A stretch of 64,000 nt of DNA from contig NW_020289979.1 in assembly GCF_003144245.1 (NCBI RefSeq), positions 744,001 through 808,000 on the forward strand, in the 5' to 3' direction. Shown here piece by piece: positions 35,205 to 45,919 of the stretch. Numbering within the stretch: the first letter of the stretch is position 1; the number at the start of each line of letters is the position of its first letter. Under the pieces are notes generated by a model that saw nothing but the letters and a program-made list of their open reading frames with translations, made no database searches and had not been told where the DNA came from. The stretch is from Jaminaea rosea. Its lineage: Eukaryota > Basidiomycota > Exobasidiomycetes > Microstromatales. The translations under genes and the position numbers were made by a program.

Positions 35205-37082
35205 CTAGTGGTTGTGGCCCTCGTGACCGTGGTTGTGCCCATCGTCGCTCTTGGCCACCTGCTGCTGCTGAGGAGGGGGAGGACAGCACGCCTCGTCCGG
35301 TCCGCACTCCTCGTCGCAGGCCAGCAAGCAGCTCGAAGGCGCCCTGGAAAGGGCGTGCTCAACGAGGCTACCGTCCTTGGTCATCAGTCGCCCCTCCGAG
35401 TCCGTCTTGGGTGCGCTCGACCCACCCTTGCCACCATCCGTCTCTGCCACCTCGACGCCCGAGATCCTAGCCGCCTCTGCCATTCCACCGGCCACGAACT
35501 CGGGCTGGATAGTCGACGAGTGGATGCCGTATGCGTGCAAGAGGCGACGCAAGTCGGCTGCAATCTCCATGTATCGCTGCTCCTGGCCAGTCGAGCAGTC
35601 CACGAGCACGTGCACCGAAGCAACAATCTTGCTCTCGCTGAGCTGCCAGATGTGCAGCTCGTGCACGCTCAACACTCCACGAACATTGTGCATTGCCTCC
35701 TTGACCTGTTCGAGCGGTACGCCGGAGGGTACACCCTGCAGGAGGATGAAGGAAGCCGACTTGACGAGGGGTAGGGCAGAGTGGAAGATGATGATCGTGA
35801 TGATGAAGGAGATGAGCGGGTCGGAGTAGAAGCGCCACCAGTAGGAGGTCGTGGCAATGAATACTCCGGCGAGGATGACACCTACGTTGCCCAGAGCGTC
35901 ACCAAGGACGTGGAGGAAGACGCCCTGCATGTTCATGCTGCCGTCGTGAGAGTGACCATGTCCGCCGCCGTGAGAGTGGCCGCCAGCACCGCCGTGCGAG
36001 TGGTCCTTCTTGGCCTTGTTCGAGCCAGGGAGGCGATGGGCGATGGCCGTCTCTGCGCTAGGCAGGTCGTCGTTGGCCGCGTCGGCATCAGCCTCGACAT
36101 CACGGTCCATGGTACCATAGCCGTTGGAGCTGGATGCAGCGGGATTGAGCGTATCGCGCTCGCCCCCCTGAATAGCCACAGACTTCCCCTGACGCTCGTA
36201 GCCCATGTCCTGCGCCGTCTGTACGACGTAGGCGCGTGTTTGAGCCGGATGACCATACAGAGAGCCGACCTCCTGGTCGACGGAGGAGCTGCGCTGCTTG
36301 GACTTGCCGTTGGAAGGGATCGCAGTGGCCGAGGCTGAAACGGATGAGTCGTGCGCGGGCTCAATGTCGTGAGAATGGGCATGGTCGTGCGACTCGGCGC
36401 CGTGCGAGTGGGAGCCGTGGGAGTGCGAGTGACCGCCATGCGAGTGGCCGTGGTCGTGGAAGAGGAAGAGGCCGACAATGTTCGAGGCGAGACCGAGGGA
36501 GCCTACGATGATGACGAGGCGGGGGTTGGATACCTCTGCGCGGGCGAGATGCTGCGTGAGTAGCCTGACAGAGGGGCGATGCTGCGCACCACTTCAACTC
36601 ACCAGTCACGTTGACGAATCGTTCAATTGCCTCCATGAAGATGCTGAAGCACAGAGCGAGTAGGAAAACTCCATTTACGAGGGCACCCAAGATCTCAGCC
36701 CTCTGCCACCCGTATGAGTAGCGAGAGTCGCTCGTGCTGTCCTTCTTGCTCAGCTGCGAGTGCGAGGCGAGTGCGAGGCGAGTGTGATGATCGTCAGCTC
36801 CATCTCCACATGTCGCGCCAAACTCTCGCTGTATCGCAGCCTGCTCACCTTGAGAGCATACAGGGCGACGACGAGGGACATGACATCGTTGAGCATGTGG
36901 AATGAATCGGCCACCAAGGCCAGGGATCCGACGGCATAGCCTGGCAGGGAGCGTGGGATCAGCTATGAAGACAGGCCAGGGTGTCTGCGCCGCGCTCACT
37001 CACCTACGATGATTTCTAGGAAGAAAAAGGCCGAGTCAATGACCAGGAGCGTGATGATCCTAGCCTCGCGTGAGAGACCCAT
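35205..37082 (-). CDS. zrc1: Zinc transporter of the CDF family (ZRC1/COT1-like)
   Basis: Minus-strand exons 37082-37004, 36940-36849, 36753-36603 and 36535-35205 give 550 residues. CDF proteins exchange Zn2+ (or Co2+) for H+, usually into the vacuole or ER. Six transmembrane segments are seen, with the metal-site HxxxD motifs HMLND in TM2 and HVLGD in TM5. Between TM4 and TM5 lies a long loop with two His-rich runs (HDHGHSHGGHSHSHGSHSHG and HSHGGAGGHSHGGGHGHSH), the fungal vacuolar Zn signature. The C-terminal cytosolic domain (VHELHIWQL) is complete and ends in a Cys/His-rich tail (CDEECG, GHNHGHEGHNH) that may sense or bind metal. The last-exon acceptor was chosen to keep ERFVNVTEVSNPRLV in frame. 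Confidence 0.95.
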
Positions 37083-39163
37083 GATCGCGGCGTTAGTTGG
37101 AGTTGGAGTAAAGAAGGTAGCCGGCGACGAGTAGAGCTCCCTTTTAGAGGGTATGGGTGGCCGATGATTTCAGCGACCTCGCCCCAATATGCGGCGAGAG
37201 GAGCAAGTCTCGTGAAGAGGGGGCGCAAGAGTTGGGTGGATAGATTGGATTGGAGGTCGCCCGTCGAGTCGTCTGTGTCCAAAAGTTGATGGAACCGGCG
37301 ACTGAGCGAGACGCGGGCTATGGCCGCTGGGCATCTCGCCCCTCACCCACGTGTGGCGAATCTCAGACTCACACCAGCCACCCAACTGCACAACGACGCT
37401 CAGGAGGACATTTTTTTCGGGTCCAAAAAGCTCGACGCGGGCACAGACACAGACCCATAACTACCAGCGGACGAGCGAAACGGAGCAAGAGGTGGGGGAT
37501 TGTGGCTTCGAGTTTTTGGTTCAAGGCGGCCACAACCTGCGTCGACGCTGACCACTCACCCTACAGCGACGGCACAATCACTCACATCAGCCCAAGCGAT
37601 CTTCGACTCCGCGCACCGCGTCAACGCATTACGATGAGATGTCTCACGAGGATCGATGCCAAGCTCCACTCGAAACTCTTACTCGGTCGCTCGTGAGCCT
37701 TGTCTTGTCTCGTCTTGCCTTTACGAGAGTGTGTCGTGTGACATCAGACTCGCCGTGGGTCTATCCTGTATGTGAGCTAGCGACTGCACACCGCCGTGCT
37801 AGCGACTGCACACCGCCGGGCTTAATGAGCTGACAGCGGCACAGACCAGGATGCAGCCCATCGCAGCGAATAAAGGAGCGAGCTAGCGAGCGAGTGAGCG
37901 GGGAAGCGTACAGCACTGTGGGTAAATGGGGCTACCACGACCAATAGACAGACGAGCAGACTCGTACCATCATAGCGATCAGCACATCCGATATTCTTTC
38001 GAGACTGCTCAGTTGCACTACCAAGCCTGCAGAGATTGCATGCCCAATGCGATTGATCAGGAACTCGTCATGAGTCCAGCGATCGAATTGCATACGAGCT
38101 TGCGACGACTTCCATGCCGAGCATCGTCGTTGCTCAACGTCGCGACCCCGTTCGACAGACTCTTCACACGGCAGGCAGGACGGCCAGCTCATTGCTGTCC
38201 CCGCTCTCGGTGGGCATTGCCCACTGACCCTGCCGCTCCAGGCGTACCGGTTACTACCGCAGCTGTGCGTCTCACTTGTGATTGCTCCAGATCAGACGCA
38301 CTGCCACCTGGTGAGCTTCGACTGTGGATCGCGCCCTCTCGGCCTGCCTCAGCTCATTGGCACCCTCAAAGATCCCCCCGGTACTCGGCTAGATTTCACG
38401 ACATCGTGTGGGCTTGCTCCGCCAACCGTCCAGAGCTGAATCGCGCATCCTGCAGGTGCCCTCGGAGAAGGTCATTCAACGATTGCCAGAGGGGCGAGCC
38501 AAGCATGCTCCTTGAAGGAGGGATTGTGAGCGCTTGGCTCGCAGTGAAATCGTAGGCGTAGCTTCATCATCACATCACGACAATGTTGCCTCATGCGAGA
38601 ATGATGGCACAATGCCGCCATCCTTGCTGCGGAGAATGACACGGCTTCTTGCAACCTCGTCCGGACTCCCTCCTTGTCAGCCTGAGACGACCTTCATACG
38701 CGCGTTGGACCCTCGATCGCTGTCGCCGCTCAGTCTGGCGCCTTCTTGAGGCCGCGAGAGCGTGGTAGCTACTTGGTTGCCTCACTTGGACTGATGTATC
38801 AGCAGCATTGTGCTCTCAAGCGACCCTCGACCATAGAGCTCGTCAATGTCGAAGTTACACCGCTTGAATGACTGATGTGATCTCTGATCGATGGCTGTCA
38901 TCGCTCGCGGCGACTAGAGCGGCATCTAAGAAGCGTCGTATGTCCGAAATGCCCATCAGATGGCGCCAAGTTAGTCGTACGACACTCGAAGTCGCCGCAG
39001 CACGTGTTTTGGGTCAGCAACTCTCAAACAAAGTCGCACGTCGACCCAACAAGGGTCCGACATACCCCCCAGAAGGCAGGGTCAGCGAAATAATGCGCGC
39101 GGTCGTTCTGCATAAGTACCAACACCAACACACGTCGACAGAGACCAACACCGCAGCCTCAAC
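37083..39163. other. Gene-poor 2-kb stretch before U6
   Basis: A 209-codon plus-strand frame (37926-38555) has no domain, no intron and no codon pattern that stands out, so I leave it uncalled. A short tandem duplication lies at 37776. The 3' end carries the U6 promoter; CATAAGTA at 39111 is a possible TATA-like element, about 50 bases upstream. Confidence 0.5.
37776..37819. repeat. 22-bp tandem duplication
   Basis: Two adjacent copies of a 22-base unit beginning GCTAGCGACTGCACACCGCC; they differ only in the last base. Intergenic. Confidence 0.9.
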
Positions 39164-39285
39164 GCCGGCCTTCGGGCCGGCAAACGAAAAACTTTTAACG
39201 ATACAGAGAAGATTAGCATGGCCCCTGCACAAGGATGACACGCTAGACCAGAAAAGTAGGTTGCTACGGCAACCAATTATGTTTT
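39164..39285 (+). ncRNA. U6 spliceosomal snRNA
   Basis: The invariant U6 core is present: ACGATACAGAGAAGATTAGC (ACAGAGA box and AGC triad), CATGGCCCCTGCACAAGGATG (internal stem-loop, quoted in two overlapping parts: CATGGCCCCTGC and GCACAAGGATG) and GACACGC. The 5' end is a 7-bp hairpin GCCGGCC-TTCG-GGCCGGC. The 3' part is unusual in ending in a perfect hairpin GGTTGC-TACG-GCAACC before a T4 run at 39282-39285, taken as the Pol III terminator. No mRNA-type intron is seen, although U6 introns occur in some basidiomycetes. Exact ends are inferred. It guides 5' splice-site recognition and forms the catalytic core with U2. Confidence 0.93.
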
Positions 39286-39294
39286 GCTGTTGGG

Positions 39295-39343
39295 AGCACC
39301 GTCCAGAGAAGGTGCTGAGGCTACTTTTTAGCCTCCCGGACGG
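39295..39343 (+). other. Competing hairpins just downstream of U6
   Basis: Two overlapping inverted repeats cannot form together: AGCACC (39295-39300) with GGTGCT (39311-39316), and CCGTCC (39299-39304) with GGACGG (39338-39343). The second encloses a perfect 7-bp stem GAGGCTA/TAGCCTC (39317-39323 with 39329-39335) with a T-rich loop. A T5 run (39325-39329) could be a back-up Pol III stop. Function unknown; alternatives are a U6 3' processing element, a separate small RNA or chance. Confidence 0.5.
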
Positions 39344-40715
39344 CAGAACGCGCGGGCGCGTCTCGCTGAGCCAGGCGGTGGCACCGCTTTCGCCTAGCCG
39401 GGCGCAAAAATTTGGCGCTAGCGGGGCGGGCGGGAAGAGCCACGTGGCCTATGACTGCTAACTTTTCGCCTCTTGCCCTGAATAGGAGCCCAGGCGTGCT
39501 TTCCATCACGGCGACGCTCCGTCTTGCTGGGCTGCTAACTCTCGCGATCGAGTGTACAGCTACTGCTTACAAGCCAAGCTTTGAAGAGCTCACTGGCTGT
39601 TTGATTGCCCTCGCTAGAGCGCCTTTTGCCCGTAGCATCAACCCTGTGTTCCAATAAGTTACGCTCACTCGTCGAGCATCCCGTGTCAGTCGTCCAAATG
39701 TGATGTACATCAGTGGGATGTCAAGAGCACAACATAGCATCATGCGTATCCTCGAATGGGTAACAGTATTGCTCTTGCTGGCGACCCTGGCGAGTCCGAT
39801 TCAGCCTGGCAGCCCCGTGTGCAACAGCACGTTGATCTCTCTATCCATACGATGCCGTCCTGCCTTTCACCAACACTTTCCAGGTGAGATCTCTTTGCCA
39901 TTAAATCGCCGGACTTTCTCGAACTTGAGAATCTCATTGACCTGGCGGCGAGACTGGTTTGACGGGCCTCATCGGCGCGCAGGCTATCTTGCCCTGGGCC
40001 CTGTGAATCCATCTCGTTGCCCTACGCACTGTATACGCAGGGCTTCGTGCCGTTTGGTGAACCGTCTTCGTTGGCCGGTGCGCGGGCTAGTTGAGACACG
40101 AGCATCGAAGTTGGTTCCCTCTCGTCCCTAACTGCCATCCGAACTTGCCACTCTCAAAAAAAAACAACATAAGCAGCAACGATCACCGCAACAACAAGGG
40201 CAGCGACAATGCCACTTGTGCCGATCAGAAGGAGGGCATTAGAAACGACTCAAAGCCTTCTCGCGGACTGCTGGAAAGCAACGATGGGAGTCGTGTGAGT
40301 CGTGAGTTACACCACGCTCCATCCACACTGGGAGCATTCCAGCCGTCCGTGTCGCTTGGCTCTGGCTCAAGCACGATACTTCGCGGCCACAAGATCAAGG
40401 CTGAATGGGCGGACCAAGGCGCATCGTCCTCCCCTTCGTAGCCTCTGCGGGGTCAAGCCGACGCTGATGCGCCGAGTCAGGACACCCCAACGAAGCGCGT
40501 CAAGGACGAGCCTGGAGCTTAGCGAGGTCAGCGAGTGCGCTCTTTCTCAGGCGCTTCAGAACGATAGCTGTCTATCGATCACGGCTGCGCGACAGGGCTC
40601 ACCACTGATCTGCGTGAGTGATGTAAATGCGACTCGGGTGCGAAACTCGGGTGATATTCCACGCACAGTGGCAGACAAGCCTCGAGCTCGCCGGTATCAT
40701 GCCTCAGTCTACCGT
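39344..40715. other. Intergenic stretch after U6
   Basis: GC-rich sequence with further short inverted repeats up to about 39460, then ordinary sequence. Apart from the weak secreted-protein candidate listed at 39742 nothing gene-like is seen. An A-run sits at about 40158. Confidence 0.45.
39742..40131 (+). CDS. Weak candidate: small secreted protein (129 aa or spliced shorter)
   Basis: The first ~20 residues form a strong signal-peptide-like segment (MRILEWVTVLLLLATLASPI). The mature part has cysteines in VCNST, IRCRP, RCPTHC and SCRL. A good donor (CCAG|GTGAGATC near 39880) and an acceptor (GCGCAG near 39981) would remove 102 bases in frame, giving about 95 residues. No homologue is recognised, and the frame may be fortuitous. 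Confidence 0.3.
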   Translation: MRILEWVTVLLLLATLASPIQPGSPVCNSTLISLSIRCRPAFHQHFPGEISLPLNRRTFSNLRISLTWRRDWFDGPHRRAGYLALGPVNPSRCPTHCIRRASCRLVNRLRWPVRGLVETRASKLVPSRP

Positions 40716-41717
40716 CTAAGCTGGCCCCACAGGTGCTGCCCCCTCACCTTCAACCGTCGCAGCGGCCGGCGCAGCGCTGGTCCCTGCCCCTTGCCCCTCG
40801 ACGACATTCCTTGCCTCATCGTGGCCCACCCTCCCATGCTTCGCCTTCTGCTTGCGCGCCCACTCGTAGAAGAGGGGCACGTCGTGCGCAATCTTGCCCG
40901 GCATGGCCATCTCTTGGAAGACGAGGGGGATCTTCCCGCTCGAGTCGGATTGGACGGCCATGAGCCATTCGATGTCCGGCTCCTGCCCCTCGGCGTGGTG
41001 CGCGCCCTCCCAGACCGCCTCGACCGAAGCGTACTTGGCGCGTACAAACTCCTCTGGTCGTTCGGGTGCCGAAGGGTGGGCTACGGGGAGGGAGACGACC
41101 AAGAAAGAGCGACGCCCCTGACTCGGGGATCCGGGGTCCTGCGGTAGCTGCAAGGGCTTGGTACTGAGCGCCTTGAGGATGACCTCCTCATGTGCGGGGC
41201 TGAAAGGTTCCGGACTCGGTGGCAAGGGGAGCGTGACGACGAGCTCGACAAAGTCGCGATTCGCGGTCAAGCTCGGCAGATTGTATGAGTTGCGCCACAC
41301 CTCTGCTCGACCGGGGATGACGACGCCCACCTGCAGCGATTCGAGGATATCGCTGATGTATCCCTTCTCGTTCAAGGTGTGGTCCTCTGTTCCCAGCCCA
41401 TCGTACAGGTCCGTGAAGCTCAATCCTCCTTCCACGGGGTTGTGCTTGGACAAGCGCGCATGCCAGCCGCACTTCTTGAGCCGTCCCTCCATATCGCTCG
41501 GGCAGTACAGCGCTTGCACTTTGCCGCCCTCCTTCTGGTCTTCCTTGCCGAACTGCTTGCCCTTCTTCCATGCTTGGGACGAGCGGACGAGGTTGAGCGA
41601 CTGCTTGACCAAGGCGATGAGGAGGGGCGTGGCTGCGTCTGCGCTCGAGGGCAAGCCTTCCGCGGGGACAGTCGAGGCGCAGAGTGGGTAAGTGGGGTCG
41701 AGGGGTGGGATGGTCAT
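40716..41717 (-). CDS. START-like DUF3074 domain protein
   Basis: Single-exon minus-strand gene; 333 residues from the ATG at 41717. An ATG 35 codons upstream would add a Lys/Arg/Ser-rich leader that looks like 5' UTR. The fungal DUF3074 family is related to START/lipid-binding folds. Family-like segments are EVWRNSYNLPSLTANRDFVE, quoted from about residue 150 on, RRSFLVVSLPVAHP and the C-terminal FYEWARKQKAK. DUF3074 proteins are uncharacterised; binding of a hydrophobic ligand is inferred from the fold only. Its 3' end lies in a gene-poor region. Confidence 0.8.
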   Translation of the reverse strand: MTIPPLDPTYPLCASTVPAEGLPSSADAATPLLIALVKQSLNLVRSSQAWKKGKQFGKEDQKEGGKVQALYCPSDMEGRLKKCGWHARLSKHNPVEGGLSFTDLYDGLGTEDHTLNEKGYISDILESLQVGVVIPGRAEVWRNSYNLPSLTANRDFVELVVTLPLPPSPEPFSPAHEEVILKALSTKPLQLPQDPGSPSQGRRSFLVVSLPVAHPSAPERPEEFVRAKYASVEAVWEGAHHAEGQEPDIEWLMAVQSDSSGKIPLVFQEMAMPGKIAHDVPLFYEWARKQKAKHGRVGHDEARNVVEGQGAGTSAAPAAATVEGEGAAPVGPA

Positions 41718-42038
41718 CGCGAGCGAGCTGAGTGGATAGATAGATGGTAGCGATGAGGTGATGGTCAAGGTGGTCAGGGGGGGCCGCCGAGATGCAGCTT
41801 CGCGTTTCCGCCGCTGCATCACCTCAGGTTCCGCGGCCTGGTGGAGGCCCAGCCGCGACTCCGCTCACGCGGGGGAACGCACTCTACCGCCCACCTCGAA
41901 TCAGTCGCCCTTGCGCTTCAGCACGAACGACTGGTGGCAGCACGATACGATGGCGGTGTGCAGTGAGAAGCGTCGTCTGGTCGCCTGGATCTCCCACGCC
42001 CAAGCACAGCCTGCAATGCAAGGCCTTTGCCATTGAGG
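41718..42038. other. Intergenic region between two minus-strand genes
   Basis: About 320 bases: promoter/5' UTR of the DUF3074 gene and 3' flank of the alpha/beta hydrolase. No other feature seen. Confidence 0.5.
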
Positions 42039-42932
42039 TCACGCGCTCCTCACCCACTCGCCAACCTCCAACGCGACCCTTTCAGGCTGATCGATCATCA
42101 ATAGATGTCCAGCCTCAGGCACGATGACCAGCCCCTCTCCACATCTTGCCGTGCCCAACATCTCAACCAGCGTCTCCATCTTGCCACGCGGTATCCACCC
42201 ATCCACCTCCCCCCAGAGCACCTTGACCGCACACGTGACCTTCCCCTCGTACGCACGACAGTCTAGCATCTCCTGCACGTCCGCGTCGTTGGCCTGTGCG
42301 ATCTGACGTACAAAGTTGCGTTGCCCCTCTGCGCCTAGCCAGGGAGCAGCGAGAGCGTCCTCCATCTGCTGTGGTACGGTATGGTGGCAGGCGCTGCGGA
42401 TTACGGAGCGGACGACGCCTTCGTGGATCTGCGGTGGCATGTCCAAGAAGACGCTCGGGTTAGCGCGAACGAGCTTGTAGAACCCGTCGCCCCAAGGTAG
42501 GACCGTGTTGGTGTCCATGAGCAGGAGCGACTTCAGCTCCAGGCTGTGCAACGTGTGCGCGCGAAGGACTATAGCGCCGGCTATATCGTGCGCGACGACG
42601 AGCGGGTTGCTGATGCGCGTCTCCTCGAGCAGGGCAACGAGTGCCGTTGCCTGAAAAGCTACAGACGTGTCGCCATCAAAGTCGCGGAACTGTTGCGCGC
42701 CGCTATAGTACTGCGATTGGCCATAACCCGGTAGGTCGTACAGCAGGATGTGCAAGTTGGGCGTGCTGGCCAAAAGGGCTGCAGAGATGGCGTCGAAGAC
42801 GATGGAGGACCAAGGGGTGCCGTGCACAACGACGAGCGTCTGCTGAGCAGAGTGCGCGAGCGCGGGCGACGACTCGATGATTTTGTAGTGGATCTCCCAG
42901 CCTGAGCAGTCAAACGTCTTGTCCAATAGCAT
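42039..42932 (-). CDS. Alpha/beta hydrolase with Asp nucleophile (epoxide hydrolase/dehalogenase-like)
   Basis: Single-exon gene of 297 residues. The fold landmarks are the oxyanion-hole motif VVHGTPWSS (near residue 35), the nucleophile elbow VVAHDIAGA (near residue 115) with Asp in place of the Ser of esterases, a helical lid, an acid in WGEVDGWIP and the catalytic His in EAGHLLMID. Asp nucleophiles are characteristic of epoxide hydrolases and haloalkane dehalogenases; the Trp directly after the HGTP motif also fits that clan. The natural substrate is unknown. No signal peptide, so probably cytosolic. Confidence 0.88.
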   Translation of the reverse strand: MLLDKTFDCSGWEIHYKIIESSPALAHSAQQTLVVVHGTPWSSIVFDAISAALLASTPNLHILLYDLPGYGQSQYYSGAQQFRDFDGDTSVAFQATALVALLEETRISNPLVVAHDIAGAIVLRAHTLHSLELKSLLLMDTNTVLPWGDGFYKLVRANPSVFLDMPPQIHEGVVRSVIRSACHHTVPQQMEDALAAPWLGAEGQRNFVRQIAQANDADVQEMLDCRAYEGKVTCAVKVLWGEVDGWIPRGKMETLVEMLGTARCGEGLVIVPEAGHLLMIDQPERVALEVGEWVRSA

Positions 42933-43146
42933 CGCGCGCGCGTGTGTGTGTCGTGCGAAGAGGCAGAAGAGAACTCAAGATCAGCGTTGGTATGATCACC
43001 CGCGCCCCTACGCCGAACCTGCGACGATATCGCTCGAGGACCTGAACTCCGCTCGTGCGCACGGACATCTGTGGGTGAAAGGGGTCCGATGCCGTTACAT
43101 TGGTCGATACTACAGATCTATAACGATGGAGAGCGTGCGCACTCGC

Positions 43147-45646
43147 TCACGGTCCCGGTCCGGGCACCTCGACCCCTTCCTCCCTCCTCTTTTGCTCAGC
43201 CTCCTGCTCCTCCTGCCCCTCAATGGCCGCCTCAATACCTGCGCTCTGTCCATTCCACAGATCAGCGTACAAGCCTCCCTGCTCGAGGAGCTGGGAGTGC
43301 GTGCCTTGTTGTACCACTTTGCCGTCCCCGAGCACGACGATCAAGTCGGCATCACTGACCGTGCGCAGACGGTGGGCTACAAAGATTGCCGTGCGCTTAG
43401 ACGCGAGGAGAGAGGAGTTGAGGTCGCGCATGAGCGAGCTGTGCGGGTGAGGTGGGGCGGGACAGGTCAGCGCATCGTCGCAGAGCACCGCCGCGCGCAC
43501 TCACGTCTCCGTAAAGATGTCCAGCGCACTCGTCGCCTCATCGAGGAAGAGGATGTCCGGATCCTTCAACAGCAGCCTGGCAATAGCCAACCTCTGCTTC
43601 TCACCACCCGAGATCATCAATCCTCTCTCCCCCACCTGCGTTTCATACCCGTCCGGCAGTGTCTGCAGAATGGCATCCAACTTCGCGCGCCTCGCTGCAG
43701 CTTCCACCTCCTCATCCGTCGCGTCCAGTCGGCCGTAGCGAATGTTGTGCCTCACGTCGGCATTGAAGAGGGGCGTGTCCTGCGGGACGACACCGATGGC
43801 CCTACGCAGCGATGTCAATGAGACGCGCGTGATGTCCTGCCCGTCGATGAGGATTCGACCTGATTGAGGGGTGTAGAAGCGAAACAGGAGACGGAAGATC
43901 GTGCTCTTTCCGCAGCCCGAGGGTCCCACAAAGGCAGTCTTGAGGCCCGCGGGTATGGTGAATGAGCCTAGCGTGGCGGCGCGTGGCGGCGCGTGGTGGC
44001 GGTGGTCAGCACCGAGCTGCGGTCACATCTTTGCGCCACGCTCTCTTACAATTTTTGAAAATCGGCCTCTCGGGGTGGTACCCAAACGTGACATTCTCGA
44101 AGCGGATCTCCCCGCCAGTCACCTTGAGCTCAGGTGCGTCCTTCTCCTCGCGGACAGCCACCCGCACGTTCTCGAGATTGAACATGGCCTCCATATCAAT
44201 GAGCGACTGACGCAGCTCGCGATACACTGTGCCCAGGAAGTTGAGAGGCAAGCTCAGCTGGAACACGAGCTGGTTCACCATCACGAGGTCGCCAACGGTC
44301 ATCGTTCCGGCTACAACGCCTTGGGCCGCAAGGAACATCATGACTGTGAGGGCGGTCGAGAAGATGATGCTTTGCCCAGAGTTCAAGCTAGCGAGGGAGG
44401 TCGCCACTTTGACGCTTGCAGTCTCGTAGTCAGCCAATGCGCGGTCGTACTTCTTGATCTCGTAGGCCTCGTTGTTAAAGTGCTTGACTGCCTCGTAGTT
44501 GAGGAGGGAATCGACGCTCGTCGTGGCACCGCGATTGTCAGCCGCATTGGCTTCGCGACGGAAGCGCGTTCGCCACGATGTCGTCTTGATGGTGAACCAG
44601 GCATAGGCTGCCATGGTGACTGCTGTCACGCCCGCGAATGTGGGTCCGCACTTGTATGAGAGGATGCCGCAGACCATTGAGATCTCGAGGGCCGTGGGGA
44701 CAATATGGAAGACGATGGATGTTAGGAGGAAGGAGATGCCCTGGTGCGTGGCGGCGCGTAAGCATCAGTGGACCCCATTTAGCTACGCCCGCGCTCACCT
44801 TGGTGCCGCGATCAATCGCTCTTGTCAAGCCTCCGGTCTGCCTGCTCAGATGCCACCCCAAGTCCAGCCGCAAGAGGTGGGTAAAGACATTCTTGGCCAC
44901 TCTGCGTATGGATCGCTGCGCCACCGATGCAAAGACGGCATTTCGCAGCTCAGAGAAGAGGGCCGCCCCAATGCGAGCAGCACCGTACCCCAAGATGGCC
45001 GATCCCGCAATATACCAAGCGAGACTCGGATCGTCAAAGTCCAGCGGCTTGGCCAAGCCCTCTGTCAATTGATCGATGATGTTCTTGAAGAAGAAGGGTA
45101 CTTGCACATTGAGAAGCTATGCGAGTGGGCGAGCGGAGAGAGTGTGAGCCTGAGACGGAGTGGGCTGGCCGCAGCGCTCACCTTTCCTCCTACAAGCAGG
45201 GCCAACGCAAGAATGACCCTCGTCTTCGCCCCCGTATCCCCCTTCGGCCATACATGCCCGATCAATCGCTTCACAATCTTCCAGTCCGTCTTGCGCTGCT
45301 GCTCCGCCGTCTGCACTGCGGAAGACGAGAGGCGTAGCGGATCGTCTGCTGGCGGTGGCTGTGATGCAGGTTTGGCCGGCTTAGCTGACTGGGTTGCCTG
45401 AGCTGGCTGAGCTGGCGGGTTGGAAGGCTTTGGGGAAGGGTCTGGAGTACTTTCCTGCCCAGCCATATGACGATAGCCGCATCGTTGCAGTATTGTTGCG
45501 GGAGGTGGGGCGACGATGCGACATCTAGGCGGCGTCGACTGTGCCAAATGCCACAATGGCTGAGCGCTACGGCTGAGGTGCTGTGAGGCCGACGACGTCG
45601 CCGGTCTTGCCCTCACGGCGTGGTATCCAAGTCGAGCCAGCGCCAT
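43147..45646 (-). CDS. atm1: Mitochondrial ABC half-transporter ATM1
   Basis: Five minus-strand exons (45646-45182, 45116-44799, 44740-44050, 43967-43505, 43438-43147) give 742 residues. Atm1 exports a glutathione-linked sulfur or Fe-S intermediate from the matrix for cytosolic Fe-S assembly. The first ~70 residues are an Arg/Ser/Ala-rich presequence, followed by a Pro/Ala linker, six transmembrane helices (start [12 protein letters not shown]), the TM region segments [20 protein letters not shown] and FNNEAYE typical of Atm1/ABCB7, and one nucleotide-binding domain with Walker [10 protein letters not shown], signature [15 protein letters not shown], Walker [13 protein letters not shown] and H-loop FVAHRL. 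Fungal landmarks VGTEG-like motifs are absent, as expected. It diverges from mvd1 across 273 bases. Confidence 0.95.
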
Positions 45647-45919
45647 CTGCGGCTGCGGATGGGAAGCGCGCACTCGTAGGCTCCTCACTGCTTGATGAAA
45701 ACGAGGGGATGGGTTGGAAATGGCTTGAAAGGTAGCGAAGGCAAGGCATTGCGCAATCGCTCTGCATGCACGGTCTTTGGGACACGGCAACCGGCGGCGG
45801 ACTGGCGCACGGCCATGAAGCCACGCCACGCGAGCAGACCTTCGCAGGGCCGAGTGGGAGAGCGGAGAGGAGCGAGGCAAGCAGCCCAACACTTCTTCCT
45901 TTGCCAACTCCTCGACAAG
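45647..45919. promoter_or_regulatory. Short divergent promoter of atm1 and mvd1
   Basis: 273 bases between the two start codons. It includes all 5' UTR of both genes, so shared control is likely. A minus-strand frame extends through it from atm1, but the ATG at 45646 starts the presequence. Confidence 0.6.
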